A stretch of 64,000 nucleotides of DNA from Larix kaempferi. Lineage: Eukaryota > Streptophyta > Pinopsida > Pinales > Pinaceae. The position numbers and the translations under genes are program-made. Under the pieces are notes generated by a model. It was not told the DNA's origin. It did not search any database and worked only from the letters and a program-made list of their open reading frames with translations. The stretch is taken from contig BSBM01000307.1 in assembly GCA_027924585.1 (NCBI GenBank), positions 14,865,501-14,929,500 on the forward strand, given 5' to 3'. Positions 46,216-58,889 of the stretch are shown one piece after another (the stretch's first letter is position 1; each line of letters opens with the position of its first letter).

Positions 46216-47639
46216 TGACAATAAAAAATGTAATTCTAATGAGTTTTTAATTGATGATGCTATGTGACCATTTCTATAAGTATTATGCGTGTTTGAGTTA
46301 AGTTTCCCTGGGATTCATTCACCATGGTTCTCTTTGCACCTGAGTTCAAAAATAATTTAAAGTAGTGACATTAGTCCAAGTCATTAAATTTATCATTCAA
46401 TTCTAGCCATGCAAAATTGTAGGTAGCTATTTCTTCTAGTTGCATACATCATAGCCACGCATTTTCTTCAAGACATGACAACCAAGGCACATGAGCAAAC
46501 TCCAATGACAAAAGGGCACAACCAAGGCACATGAGCATGCAACACTATTTATGTGTCTTATGGCCTTGAAAATGACATAGGGAATAAGGGCATGTCTTAA
46601 TCCATAAACAAAAATTTGAGACATCCAAAGCCATGAATAATTCCTCGAATCACCACATATGACTTACCAAGGGTATCCTTAGCCTCTGATAAATCATGCA
46701 GCTAGTTCTTTAATGTCAACATTTTAAGCATTATATATTGGTCTCAAGACATTGATATTAGTCAAGGGAAGGAAATCCAAGCCTTATCATATAAATAAAG
46801 CTCATGAGCAACCAGGCTAAACATGATGCCACCCACCTATCGAGGGTTTTGAATTAGTCACTTTAGGTTACAAAAAGGGACCTAAATGGTATTTCAACAC
46901 ATCCTAAATGGTTTATCTCATAAATGAAATTCTAGGCATCTAGCACTAAACATAATGTCTTGAACACCATACCTGACCTTGATACCAAAATCCTACTACG
47001 AAAATACTACGAATGCTTCCCATATCTGTAATAAGAGGATTGAAATTTCCTATAGAGTATATTTGTGGTGATATTGTTTAGGTGTTAGAGGCTATGGATT
47101 AAGGTTGATAGTATTGAGGTAGGAAGTATGGTAGGTTATATAGGTTAGTACCATTGTAGTAGGAACATGCACATGTTTTAGAGTGCGTGTGCATTATTAA
47201 CATGCATGAATTTTAGAATGGATGTGAATTCTTGAAACATGTATGTAAAAATGGCATAAATCCCACCTCAAACTCTTTGAAAAATGCTCTTTTATATGTA
47301 GGTTATCTACCCTCTTCTTGAAAAATGGTTGTTACATACAATGTTTATGATTTCTGTGTGACTAGACGAAAAATATTTGTTTATTTCTTGTTGACAAAAC
47401 ATGTAAAGATGGTGAACATATGTAATCAATCAAGCAGGTATTGTAGGAAAGTGTAACCTAGTGAAAGGATAAATTATGAAAGAAGAGAAACAACAATGTT
47501 GGGTATGGACAGATCCAGGCTTTCAATTTAGGCCAATCCAAATTATAGTACACCATATGCCACTGTAGTCCAATAACTCTTTCATCAAGACAAGTTGTTG
47601 TAGATGAGCAGACAATGATGGATTTTCTTAAATCTAATT
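46216..47639. other. AT-rich spacer
   Basis: No gene seen. ACCAAGGCACATGAGCA is repeated at 46479 and 46520. ORFs are short and unlike known proteins. Confidence 0.5.
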
Positions 47640-47972
47640 ACACTATGCATGGAATGATGACTATGATGATGATGACAATGAAGAGGATGACGATGATGAT
47701 GAATATGATGATGATTATGGTGATGATGATGATGTCTAAGATCATGATCATGGTGATTATGAAAATAATGATGACATTGATGATGACAATGATGATGTGG
47801 ACAATGATGATGATGATGATGATGATGATTATGATGATGATCATGATGATGATGACGATGATGATTCTGATGACAATTACGATGATGATCACAATGACAA
47901 CGATGATGATGAGGATGATGAGGATGATGAGGATGAGGATGGGCATGACAAAGATGATGACAATGACGATGG

Positions 47973-48017
<45 letters not shown>

Positions 48018-48420
48018 CAATGATTATGGTGTTGATGAAAATTTCAAAGACAACGATGTTGATGATGATGATGATGATGACAATGATTATGGTGTTGATG
48101 ATGATTTCAAAGACAACGATGATGTTGATGATGGCGATGATGATAATGATGATGGCATTGATGATGACGATGATGTCGATTTGTTTAAGTTTTTTCTTGA
48201 GTTGTTGGGGGTTACACATGTTGAGGGTTACATGTTTGAGGATCTGTAGGGAATGATGACACTGACAATGCCAATGATGATGTTAATGATGATGACAATG
48301 TGATGACAATGAAGAAGATGATGATGATTATGGTGATGATGAAAATGAGGTTTGAATAGTATAATGATTAATCCCATGCCATGCATGCATCTTAAAATGA
48401 TGATGTTGATGATGACGACG
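47640..48420. repeat. GAT trinucleotide array
   Basis: About 780 bp dominated by (GAT)n with interruptions by GAC, GAA and AAT. A unit with AATGATTATGGTGTTGATGA occurs twice (about 48019 and 48081). It yields overlapping poly-Met, poly-Asp and poly-Ile ORFs of 150-213 codons that are artefacts of composition. Confidence 0.9.
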
Positions 48421-49000
48421 ATAACGACGATGGTTTATAAGTGTCTCTCATTTGGTTTATATGCTATATGATTAAGGCTTAAGAGTTATAAGAGACACAA
48501 ATTAAGGGTTATATGTATTGGTGTTGATAAAGGTTAGATGTTAATAATTGTAAGAGTAGGGGGATATATGTTGTTAATTAGGGGTTTCAAGGGTTAGTTG
48601 TTTAGCATTATATGGAAATCAAGAGAAAAATAATAGGGTATATAGGGTTTTCATGGTATGCATTATAAAGTTAAACATTAAGCATGGTGATAATGGTGAT
48701 AGTGGTAAAATATTTTAAGGTTTTAAGTTACTAGTGGTTTTAATGTTTTGGGGTTATATAACTTAGGGGATATAATATTTAAGGATTGTAACAAAGTGTT
48801 ATAAAGAATAGAGATACAAATTTTTAATATAAAAAAACATGAGCTATAAATATAACCTTCACTAACATAGTTCAAAACTTAAAAATAGTCAAGAGCCCAC
48901 CAAAAACAAAGGCAAGAGGCCCAACCAAAAGCAATAAAAAGTGACTATTGCCAATCACTGATGAATATCGATCAATAGGCACCAGTCAATCGATACCTGG
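48421..49000. other. AT-rich spacer with GGGTTA-like words
   Basis: Short words such as AGGGTTATATG and TTAGGGGGATAT recur, but there is no ordered repeat and no coding signal. Confidence 0.4.
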
Positions 49001-49560
49001 GACCATCGCATCCATGATCCATATATTCCTGCCATTTATACCCATTTCGTCTCGATTCCTAGTGAGTTGTTCGAGTTTCCATTCAAGCTAGTTAGCCGGA
49101 GTGGGATGTGTGTCCCCATTCCTATTCCGTTGTTTCTGTTTCCATCTCTTTTGCGTGGCCCGAGCCGGTCCAATAAGGCGAAAAGACTTTCAAATTCATA
49201 AAATTGATACGCTAGATAGTGCTTTGTGGGTTGTTCAGAAGAGTGTATGAAAGCAGTATTACTAGTGGATACATTTGGTCGTAGTCATTCAATCGAGGTC
49301 GATCCCATCTAAAAAAAATTGGGGTTTCAAAATCAGTAGGTTTTAAAGGCTCCGATCCATCCTAAGAGGTTCTACAGACTTGGCCGAGCAGAGCAAGCCA
49401 ACAGATAGAATTGATCCGTCAATTATTAGCCAAAGAGATCCTTTCTGAATCAATTGGAGAAGCAGGTATCGCAAGACTCCCCATCCCTCTGTTTCCATCA
49501 TTGCTAATGTGACAAATTCTATTCGAAATGTTGCTTCATTTATCATACCAGATTAAATAT
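49001..49560. other. Higher-GC block, possibly organelle-derived
   Basis: Base composition rises compared with both flanks, and phrases such as GCCCGAGCCGGTCCAATAAG recall plant mitochondrial DNA. On the plus strand a piece near 49370-49555 reads as fairly coherent protein (EQSKPTDRIDPSIISQRDPF). I cannot name the source, so this is a weak guess. Confidence 0.25.
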
Positions 49561-49945
49561 CTCATTTATCATCTTTCTTTCCATGCGTGAATAGAGAAAT
49601 CTTGAGTTCGTGCTGGCCTAGGGAAGCAATATCGAGTTCTTACAGAAGCTAGGGTTAGTGCAGAGCTAAGGAACCAAGGGAAGCTCATGGACAGCTATGT
49701 CTACTTCATTCTCTGATTGTTAGTTTTTTTCAATGACTTGGGATGACGCCAAGGGTTATTATTGAGGTCGTGTAGGGGAGAGGGAGACCAAGCATAGAAA
49801 TCCAACCCATGAGCAGAGCAATCTAGCCTATGGAGATACCTAGATGCGTCGGTGTTGTGGTTTTTCTTTTTTTTCATGTTGGCCTAGGGAAGAAATCTTG
49901 AGTTTGTGCAGAAGCTAGGGTTCGTGCAGAAGCTAAGCAGACAAT
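49561..49945. repeat. Direct repeat pair
   Basis: GAAATCTTGAGTTCGTGCTG...GGCCTAGGGAAG...AGAAGCTAGGGTTAGTGCAGA at about 49590-49660 recurs with changes at about 49880-49945. Cause unknown. Confidence 0.5.
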
Positions 49946-50952
49946 GCCTCCAAAATCAGTGAGTAATATGTCTAATGCCTCTTTTCACTGCCTTCACAAA
50001 TCGACTTGTTTAGGTTCTTTTAAATATGTCCAAGCTATGCCACAAATATCCACAACAAGCTATGCCACAAGATCCTTTAAAATCATGATCAAAATATGCA
50101 TCAAAATAGCTTTAAATATTAAAAGTACGATCCAACTTCAGGTTGCCATTAGAGGACAATGTGAGCAATATAGGATTGATTATGTTATGAATTGATACAT
50201 TAATGAAATGAAGCAAATGACTGAACTATGCACCCAACAAATTAGATGTTAACAACTCATAGATTCCTGCATTGAAGGTTTGGCTTAAATGTTAACTTGT
50301 CAACTGAAGAAAACAGGAGAGCAGAAGCAAAAGAGAAAAGAATATCATGGATGTCAATATTAGATTATTGTGCAAAGAGTTATTTATGTTTTCTGTAATG
50401 TAATTCTTACTATTTTGAAACTTCTTTTTTTCAATAAACATTTTGTTGTTTTCTGATAAGCATGCAATGTACACCTAACTATAGATAGTAAGCCTCTCAA
50501 GGTGTAGATAGTAATACACTAAAAATGATCTTTACTAATATATAGTAAGCAAGGGAACTGGGTGACCCAATAAGTTCCTGGCACATCTGTTGAGTTTTGA
50601 TAGAGATTATTGTAACAACTAGGATGTTATGGACATATATGCTTCATTCATATGATGCCTCTTTTAAAAATAAATCCAGTAAGAAGTTCATAGTTCATTC
50701 AGGTTATCCTAACACTGTTTGTCCTTTGCTAACACTGTTCTCGTAGAATAAGAATGATGGTATATTCCTAATTGATAGATAGCAGTTCAATCATATAATA
50801 GTTTGTCACAATATGTTGTTGCTCACTTCAGATTATTCTAGAACCATTTTATATAAGAACTTCAATTATTCTTTTTTTGTCATCTCTTCAAAAGTCATTG
50901 TAGGATCCCCTAGAGCATGTGATATGCCTGTTGACATATAATATTCTTTAAT
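49946..50952. other. Spacer without recognisable genes
   Basis: AT-rich. ORFs up to 83 codons without resemblance to proteins I know. Confidence 0.4.
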
Positions 50953-51535
50953 CACTACAACAAAATCCTGTGATTAGCATCTCTTTTAGCTCCCTTTTTG
51001 GCATCCATTAACAATTTTAGTGTATTTTTCTTCATTTTTTAGGAAAATTTGGCACTATTTCATGAGATGGCACTTTTCCTGGCATTTTTTGCATCCTTTT
51101 TTAAAATTAGGCACTAAACTGGACGTTAATTGCATCCACTTTAGCGTCCACTTTAACGCCAGTAATAACGCCATGCATAGCACCCTCAATAGCGCCTAGT
51201 TTTGCTTCCTTTAGTGCCAAAAATAATGTCCTCCATAGTGCCAAGTTTAGCTTCCTCTTTTGTGCCAGTATTTAAACCAAGATTTGTGCCTAGTTTGGCT
51301 CCATAAGTTGCACCAAGATTAAAGCCAGGATTAACACCATGTTTAGCGCCTAATTTAGCTTCCTAATTGTTGGTAGGTTTAGCACCAAGTTTTGCATCTA
51401 TAATAACGTCTAATATAACATCTAGTTTTGATCCCAAAGTGCCACCATGTTTTTGCTCCAAGTATTGCGCCTAAATTTGCTCCCAAAATAGCACCTAGTT
51501 TTCCTCCTAGAATTGAGCCTAGTTCAACATATGAT
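50953..51535 (+). mobile_element. CACTA-like transposon end with subterminal repeats (3)
   Basis: Starts CACTACAACAAAATCCTGTG. A dense array of short units of the form TAGCGCCTAGTTTTGCTCC / GCACCAAGTTTAGC follows to about 51535. A third, distinct CACTA family in the window. No transposase and no partner end seen. Confidence 0.55.
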
Positions 51536-51599
51536 TTACTTAATTGATGGGATAGAGGCTATTGGTTATTGGAGTTTAGGGTTATATTTGGGAGGGTTG

Positions 51600-53480
51600 T
51601 GTTAGACATTGATATTGATGTCTATGGTGATAATGACGATGATAAGGATGACGATGGTGATGATGATGATGCTAATGATAATGGTGATGATGAGGATGAT
51701 GCTTTTTAGTTCATTATTTCACCCTGAGTGACCCTAATGGAACTTAAGTGGCCCTTTTGGAAACTAAGAGACCATAATTAATCCTAAATGAACCCGATGG
51801 CATCTGATTGTCCCTATGACATTTGAGTGACTCTAACAGCATGTTGATGATGATGTTGTTGCATCCTGAAAATGATAAATATTAGCATTGATGATATGTA
51901 CTATGTTGACTAGGATGTTGATGATGACGATGATGTCAATGTCAATAACGATGATTTAGGAAATTATAGCACTATTTGATCTTGACTAATCCTATTGGAA
52001 CCTAAATTACCCTAATTGCATCTAAGTGACCCTAATAGAACCTAAATGACCCTAATGGCATCTAATTGTCCCTAACAACATTTGAGTGACCCTAATGGAA
52101 CTTGAGTCACCCTAACAACATGAGGATGATGTTGATGATGCATGATGACAATGATGATGGCATTGATGATGATTTGATTATAAGATGATAATAATGACAA
52201 TTATTATCACTACATTGATAATGGCAATGACGATGACTATGGTGATAATGTTGATATCTTTGATGATGGAAATTATGATAATGACAGTGATAGCGATGAC
52301 AATGAGGATCATGACGATGTCAATGTCAATGATGATGATGCATGTGATAGCACTATTGGATCCTAATTGATCCTAATGGAACCTAAATGACTCTAATGGA
52401 TCTTGAGTGACCCTAATATCACTTAAATGACACTGAAGGCATCTAAGTGTCCCTAAAAACAATTGAGCGATCTAAATGGCATTTGAGTGACCCTAATATC
52501 ATGACGACAATGATGATGATGATGCATGCTGAAAAAGATGATGGTGTTTATGATGATTTGATTATAAGATGGTAATAATGACAATTGATGCCGACACTCC
52601 CAATCAGAGGGAAATATATTCTATGAAACTCATTTGATTAATAGGTGGTTGGATTCCTTTTTCATCATCACAATGATCATGATGACTATAATCATGATAT
52701 TGAATGTGATGATATATGATGATGACACTGGTTATGAATATGGTGGTAATTTCGATGTCTAGGACAATGGAAATGATGATAACAACTGTGATGATGATGA
52801 TAGTGAGGATCATGATAGTTACTAATTATTTAGACCAATCAACTAGTTAGGTGAGGGAAAATGTCCTTTATGAACTTCTTGAAAGGTAGTAAGATGTCTT
52901 CTTCACCATCACAATGTGTTTGACATGAATGGCTATGATCACAATGATATATGACAATGAAAGTGATGATGATGATACTGATGTAATGTATGATGTTCAT
53001 GATGATGATGACGACTATGTCAATGCCAATGTTCATGATGCATGTGATTGCACTTATGGCTCTTGCTTGATCCTAATGGCACCTAAATGACCCTAATGTC
53101 ACCGAACAGATCTAATGGAATTTGAGTGTCCCTAACAACATTTGAGAGACCCTAATTGCATCTGATTGACCCTAACAACATTTCAATGATACATTATGAC
53201 AATTACGATAAACCTGATTATGATTTGATAATTATAAGATGATATCTATCAAAATTGATGTCTATATTCCCAATTAGAGCTGAAATCTCTTTTATGGAAC
53301 TTATGTGATTAGGTGGTTTGATGACGTTATCACTATCACAATGATGATCATCATATTGACTATGATGATCATATATGATTATGAAAATGATTATGATTAT
53401 GGCGTTAATGTTGATGTCTACAACGATTACGATGATAATATCGACAATGATGGCGATGAAGACAAGGATAATGACAACTA
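51600..53480. repeat. Composite satellite: GAT arrays alternating with CCTAATGG-type units
   Basis: Blocks of GAT-rich DNA alternate with a 20-21-base unit like GACCCTAATGGAACCTAAGT. Larger units begin TTGATTATAAGATG at about 52174, 52553 and 53225, so spacing is about 380 and 670 bases. Conserved joints (GATGATGATGCATG then TGATAGCACTATTGGATC) occur at about 52330 and 53030. No coding sequence. Confidence 0.75.
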
Positions 53481-55020
53481 ATAATTATTAAGACCCATCA
53501 AACTAGTTAGTGGAGGAGGTTGAAAGATACAACTATTGGGTAGAAAACAATGGTTTATATGACCATATACTTATTATTATACAACTATGCGGGCCTTTAA
53601 TGAACGTTACCAAATCCACTTATCATGACACCTAGAAAAAGATCATCAACATAGGTATCTTTATCAATGGTCATCCCCAACATCTAAACATCCTCTTGAA
53701 CCACCTACTCCACCTCCTCTTGTTCTTGACACCATAAGTAATCTTCCACATTCCATGACCAAGTTTTTCTACAAACCTCCTCTCGATTTCACACCTGCTT
53801 TGTCACCCAACCACATGCACAGGTATGGAAATCATCAATAATTGCTTGGGGACCTTATGAGTGTTATACACCAAGCCAAAAAGGATGTCCCATTCTACTC
53901 AAATATTTTTGTGAATCCCACGAACACACGTCTGCAATGTTGATTGAGTGGAACCAATTTCTATATTGAATGGAATAGATCATACAACATATGCTCCACT
54001 CATCTCATATATGTGGTTTACCTGCATTGGGAACCCTTAAAAATTTTGTGTATTTGATGCACTAACTAATTCCATCCTTCCAGTCTAGGATGACAACATT
54101 GTAGCAAGGAATTTTTGTTTTTTTTCTAATGTTATCAAGAAGGCTCAACTTCTTATGGCCATTTTCCCACTTTCTACTATGAACTATTTCATTTGAACCT
54201 TCTTTACATCAATAAAAATTTTGCATTTAACCTTCCTTTAGTGCAAGCCTTCATGAGTGTTGACACCTTCCATCACTAGAGGTAATTTTTGGATGGGAGA
54301 TAGAACCCACATTTTGTCCTTCTATTCCACCTCATCAATATGTGTGGACCAAACTCTAACTATAAATGGGTGTTTTCTTGGAAAATGAGTGAAACCCTAT
54401 TCTTTCTTGGTGGCCACTTTTATATCGATCGACTCCCTCAAGTTCTTGTGGAAGTATGCTTTCCCACTTTGGTTAGCTTCTCCATTGTTTCTAAATTATT
54501 ACATAATATAATTCTAATGGATGCAACCAACAATGCTCTAATATTCGTTTAGGGTATTATTAAAATATATGTGGTTCGAGGCACACAAATTTCTTTCATG
54601 TGTTGAAATAAAATATGCACTTGATTAACCTTTAGTGAGTTTGGGATTGACAATAATGACTATCTCGTCACTTTGTGTAACATGTCCAATCCATTGCTCA
54701 TGTATGTTGTACACTAGGACACATGCATACAATCAATAAGGGACCCTAGTAATCAAATCACCAAACTTATGTATGGCATCTCTAAACTTCTAGATGAATG
54801 TTCTATTCCAGCCTATTTTGTGTTCAACATAGCGAGAATACACATGCTCCCATTGCTCAACATCAATATGTTTGATAGCCCATGTTTTGCACTATTGGTT
54901 TTTGGCATGCATTCCTTCATTCCAATTTACACAAATTCACCTACCGTAATTTTTGTTGATATTTCTTCTAGGATACTAAACCTAAAGTCAAATTCAAAGA
55001 TATGATGCCTCTCTTAACTT
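53481..55020. other. Spacer with two unrecognised short frames
   Basis: Plus-strand ORFs at 54340-54552 and 54769-55005 and a coherent-looking piece near 53690-53990 (PPTPPPLVLDTISNLPHS) hint at an old coding region. I recognise none of it and do not call a gene. Confidence 0.3.
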
Positions 55021-55800
55021 GAGAGGTTTGTTTCTTGGTCAACATTGCTAGTATTATCTTTTGTAAACTTGAAGAAACCAAATATATTTTTCACTTAAAT
55101 AGAGAGAAACAATAAGAGTAGAAAATATGGGTTAATGGAAAATGTATAATTTACATGGGATTTAATGACAAGCATAGAAATGATACATTAGTGGACATCT
55201 ATTAATTTCACAACATTTATTAAATTAATAATATTAAACATATGGTCACAATCCACTTTGATCATATTTATTATATTTGACATTGCCAATATTAATTTAT
55301 TTTTTAATCTATATTTGTATATTAATAAAATGCATGAACAACGTAATGCCCTATAATGTTTAGAGCTTTAACAAAGTGCTATTAGTAATGATTTTTCAAT
55401 CTAGTTTCTATGTAATTGAATCTATTGCATTATCATTTATCTTACAAAAGTATATTATTCAGTTTATCTAATTTAGTTGCTTTTTAAACTTTAATTTAAT
55501 TAAATAAAAATAAGTCTTTTATATAATTATACAATGAATTTTAAAAAAAAATTAATTAGCCATTGAAAATTTGAACTTATAACTATAAAAGATCAATACT
55601 TATTACATCAAATTAACTATGAAAATTCAATACTTAGTTGTAAAATGAAAAATTTAAAACAATTAATAATTAACCATTAAAATTTTGAACTTACAACTAT
55701 CAAAATTCAATGCTTATTACATCAAATTAACTGTGAAAAGTCAATGCTTATTACATCATATTTAGGGCATAAATATATTGATTAAAAACCACAAAAATAT
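55021..55800. repeat. Very AT-rich stretch with tandem duplication
   Basis: A unit of about 114 bases starting GAACTTATAACTAT (55573) and GAACTTACAACTAT (55687), plus a partial third copy (CAATGCTTATTACATCA), lies in a region of well over 70% AT. Confidence 0.7.
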
Positions 55801-56454
55801 CTCTATCTCTATCTCTATTCTTCTCTATTTGTAGGATAATTGGGCTTCCACAAAGATTCTAGGTATGTGTGAGTTAGGCTAGACCATGCCCACAAGGTTG
55901 GGGCATGTGGCGCATTGTTGAAACTTGGCATCACCCTTTGGACCTTACAAGTGGTGTTTTCCTTTGACATCATAAGAGGAATTAGCGACCAAATGTGGCC
56001 TAGTTAGAGGAGGCCAAGATTGGAGATAAATGCTTTTTAACACACCATTATGCATGAATACTCATGACTATGTTTGAATCAATAAATAACAATAATGTTT
56101 AGCATTACAAGACAAGCTAAAAAAAAGCCTAACCCAAATAATTAACAAGATAATACACATTTCAAATATAAAGTTTGTGTTATCGTTAAGGTGGGGCCAA
56201 CAATTATTCACTAAGGTGATATATTGGATAGCAAGTCCCTAGAATTCATTACCATGGTCAAGCTGCCCATGGGGCCTCTTTGTGTTTAAAATGATAAAAT
56301 GAAAGTTACAAAAACGTATCACGTTTAAAATGATAAAATGATAAGTTACAAGAATGTATCACTTTAGTATTATAGAAGAGGAATAGTTTAATAATTCTTT
56401 TATAAAAATATATAACTATAATGGTGATCGTTGGATAATTATTTTTATAAAAAT

Positions 56455-56520
56455 ATATATGGAGATATATATATATATATAGATATATCTTTATATATAT
56501 ATATATATATATATATAACA
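56455..56520. repeat. (AT)n microsatellite
   Basis: ATATAT runs with two short breaks. The Tyr/Ile-rich minus-strand ORF over it is an artefact. Confidence 0.9.
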
Positions 56521-58546
56521 AAAAAAATGAAATGAAATGTTGCCAAGGAAATGTTCAATAAACTTGTTTAGCTTTACTCAAGATCGGGTTTGACCTAGAC
56601 AAGGGAGAGGATGAGTTTTCCTACTTTAAAAAATTATAATAACAAAAAAATACTGTCTTACCTGTATATATACATTTTTTTTATAAATGATTAATGGCCG
56701 ATCCCTCGTTTGATTCCTAGCAAGGAGACCTATTTTAGGATTCTGTTTTGCAATTTTCTCTTCATTTCCTGAGCAAATAATCTTGAAGATTATCTTGTTG
56801 TTTTCATTCTTCTCTGCACCTTTCATGTCCACACGATTCACATTATGACACGTGATATATCCTGAAGGGTTACATACAATTTCAAGGTTGCGGGTTACAT
56901 ACGATTTCAAGGTTACCCTCGATGCAGGTTCAAATCTCAGGGCCACAACGGAGGTTAGAAAAAGATATCATCTGAGGTCTCATTCCTCTCAAGTCCCACA
57001 GGTTTTCCTCTACTCTCCATGTCTTGTTATTTCTTTCAAGAAAAGGGGAGGGTTTTGTAGTTCTTTATATTAAATTTAGGGTTTAGTTTAGTTTTAAAAT
57101 TAAATTTAGGATTTTTAGATTGAGAATGGGTATACCCTGCTAAGAATAACCACGATACTACAGCTGGACTATCGACAAAGCAAATGGCTTCTAGAGAAGC
57201 CTACTATATAAATGTAAACAATTTTGAAAAAATTGTTAGAAGAGGGGAGATTACTAAAAAAGACTTTGCTTTTGTTGTGGCTCTGTGAATTCTATGTGTA
57301 TTTTTATGTGTGGTTTTGAGATTTTAGACTCCCTGCACCCTTCAATTTTGAATACAACAATGAAACATCTTAGGCACTCACGAATTGCCAGCTTTAGTTG
57401 AAGACAAGTTCCACTTCTTATTATCAATGTGTTAACTCGACATCGTGTAATTCCATTGATCTGGTCAATTCATTTCTGTGAGACGTTTCTATACTCTTTT
57501 GCTTTGGCATTGCCATGCGAGATTGTTTTTCAATGACATGTCAAAAGATATGGAATTTCTGACCAAGCATGTCAGATTGAAATTCAGCAATTGAGACCGA
57601 AAGATATCCATGTCATTTAAATGTGTCTCTTTCTTGCATGATAAAAAAAGAGGTTCAGGAGTTCAATCTCTCCTTAGTTCAAGAAGCACCTTTTCAAGTA
57701 CTTTATCAATCGTATAGTTTGCAACGAATATAATCAAAGATAATCTAAAGAGAATTAATACCCAACGTGTCACTGACTGCAACATTTTAGAGACATGTCA
57801 AAATATCTCCCATGAAATCAACATGGATCAAATGTAAAAAAAATTCCTAACCCATCTAAGCAAGCCACAAGAAGTGATCTGAGTCCAAACCCATGATGCA
57901 TGTGTTCACCATTTGCAGCATTGATACGCCTATCTATTTGTGGGCCCAAACTACTTTTTCAAAATGAGAAAATAAGTCTCAAACACATTAGCAAGGGTCT
58001 ATGTTTGCATTCTTCTACATTCTGAAGAATCTGGAGCAGAAAAACCTGCTTTAAAATATTCCTTAACCTCTTCTCTCAACTTGGTAGCCAATTGGTGCCT
58101 CTTTACTTTATTCTCTCTTTTCTGTTCCACTTTGCTTGAGGTCATTATTTTTCTGTTTTTGTCTGTAATGATCATTAAAATCTTATTTTGACTCATTATG
58201 TATGTCGAGATCTTCATAAAATATAGTAATAAGGAAAACTCAAAAGTGTGAGGATGAAGATGACAATGGTTTCACTTTACAAAATCTTCTATCAAATGAA
58301 CAACCTTTGCAGTGGATTCTCTATGATGGTTTCCGTCACTCAAACACAATAATCTTATGGTAGCACAACTTCGTCTCGTGTTTAAATCCTCAATATAGCT
58401 CATGTGTGTGATAGTTGAAGCTAGAAATTTGTCTCGATAATTAAAATGTGGAATGGATTCCAATAAAATACACATACATCAAACTGCAATTTGGTGCAAG
58501 TAATAACCATTTCCTAATGTTATAAGCTTTTGTAGAAATGTATGGT
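56521..58546. other. Spacer
   Basis: No gene recognised. A GGTTCAAATCTC word near 56927 resembles a tRNA B box, and TACATACGATTTCAAGGTT is duplicated just before it, but no A box, tail or TSD supports a SINE. Short ORFs only. Confidence 0.4.
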
Positions 58547-58795
58547 AACACTGGAGAAGTGTGAGGCTCACGGGAGCAAAGCAATCGGCCTGACAGCTTC
58601 CGCTGAGTGTTTTCCAGTTTGAAACCCAGGTTCGACTCCCAGGGGCTGCATTAGTCCTCCTCATGGTGCCAATTCTAACCGAGGCAGGAATGGTGTTATA
58701 GTGGTGGCGACTGGATTTGTTCTCCCAATCGATGGCATGTCCGGGCACATCATTTCCGATTCCCCCATTGTAAAAAAAAACACTGTAGAAGTGTG
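58547..58795 (+). mobile_element. tRNA-derived SINE with target-site duplications
   Basis: A body of about 215 bp (58564-58778) flanked by AACACTGGAGAAGTGTG (58547-58563) and AACACTGTAGAAGTGTG (58779-58795), 16 of 17 bases equal. The body contains a perfect pol III B box, GGTTCGACTCC, at about 58630, a degenerate A-box-like stretch about 50 bases upstream, and an A-rich end (GTAAAAAAAAA). This is the standard structure of a plant SINE moved by a LINE enzyme. The 58479-58802 minus-strand ORF is a shadow. Confidence 0.8.
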
Positions 58796-58889
58796 GATTC
58801 ATAATAGTGCATTTCTGTATTTATTTAGAATACTTCATATCCATTTCCTTTTATGTTGGAATCCTCACTCAGTAACCTGGGATAATGTC

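Noticed and set aside
47615-48256. Overlapping ORFs of 213, 193 and 150 codons on both strands
   Set aside because: They are poly-Met, poly-Ile and poly-Asp readings of a GAT array; no protein-like composition.
53690-55005. Possible old host gene
   Set aside because: Coherent-looking pieces but no motif or splice structure that I can defend; reported only as spacer.
56306-56521. 71-codon Tyr/Ile ORF
   Set aside because: Produced by the (AT)n microsatellite.
56852-57073. A second SINE suggested by GGTTCAAATCTC
   Set aside because: No A box, tail or TSD visible; left as spacer.
58564-58778. A tRNA gene, because of the perfect B box
   Set aside because: No cloverleaf could be formed; A-rich tail and TSDs show a SINE.
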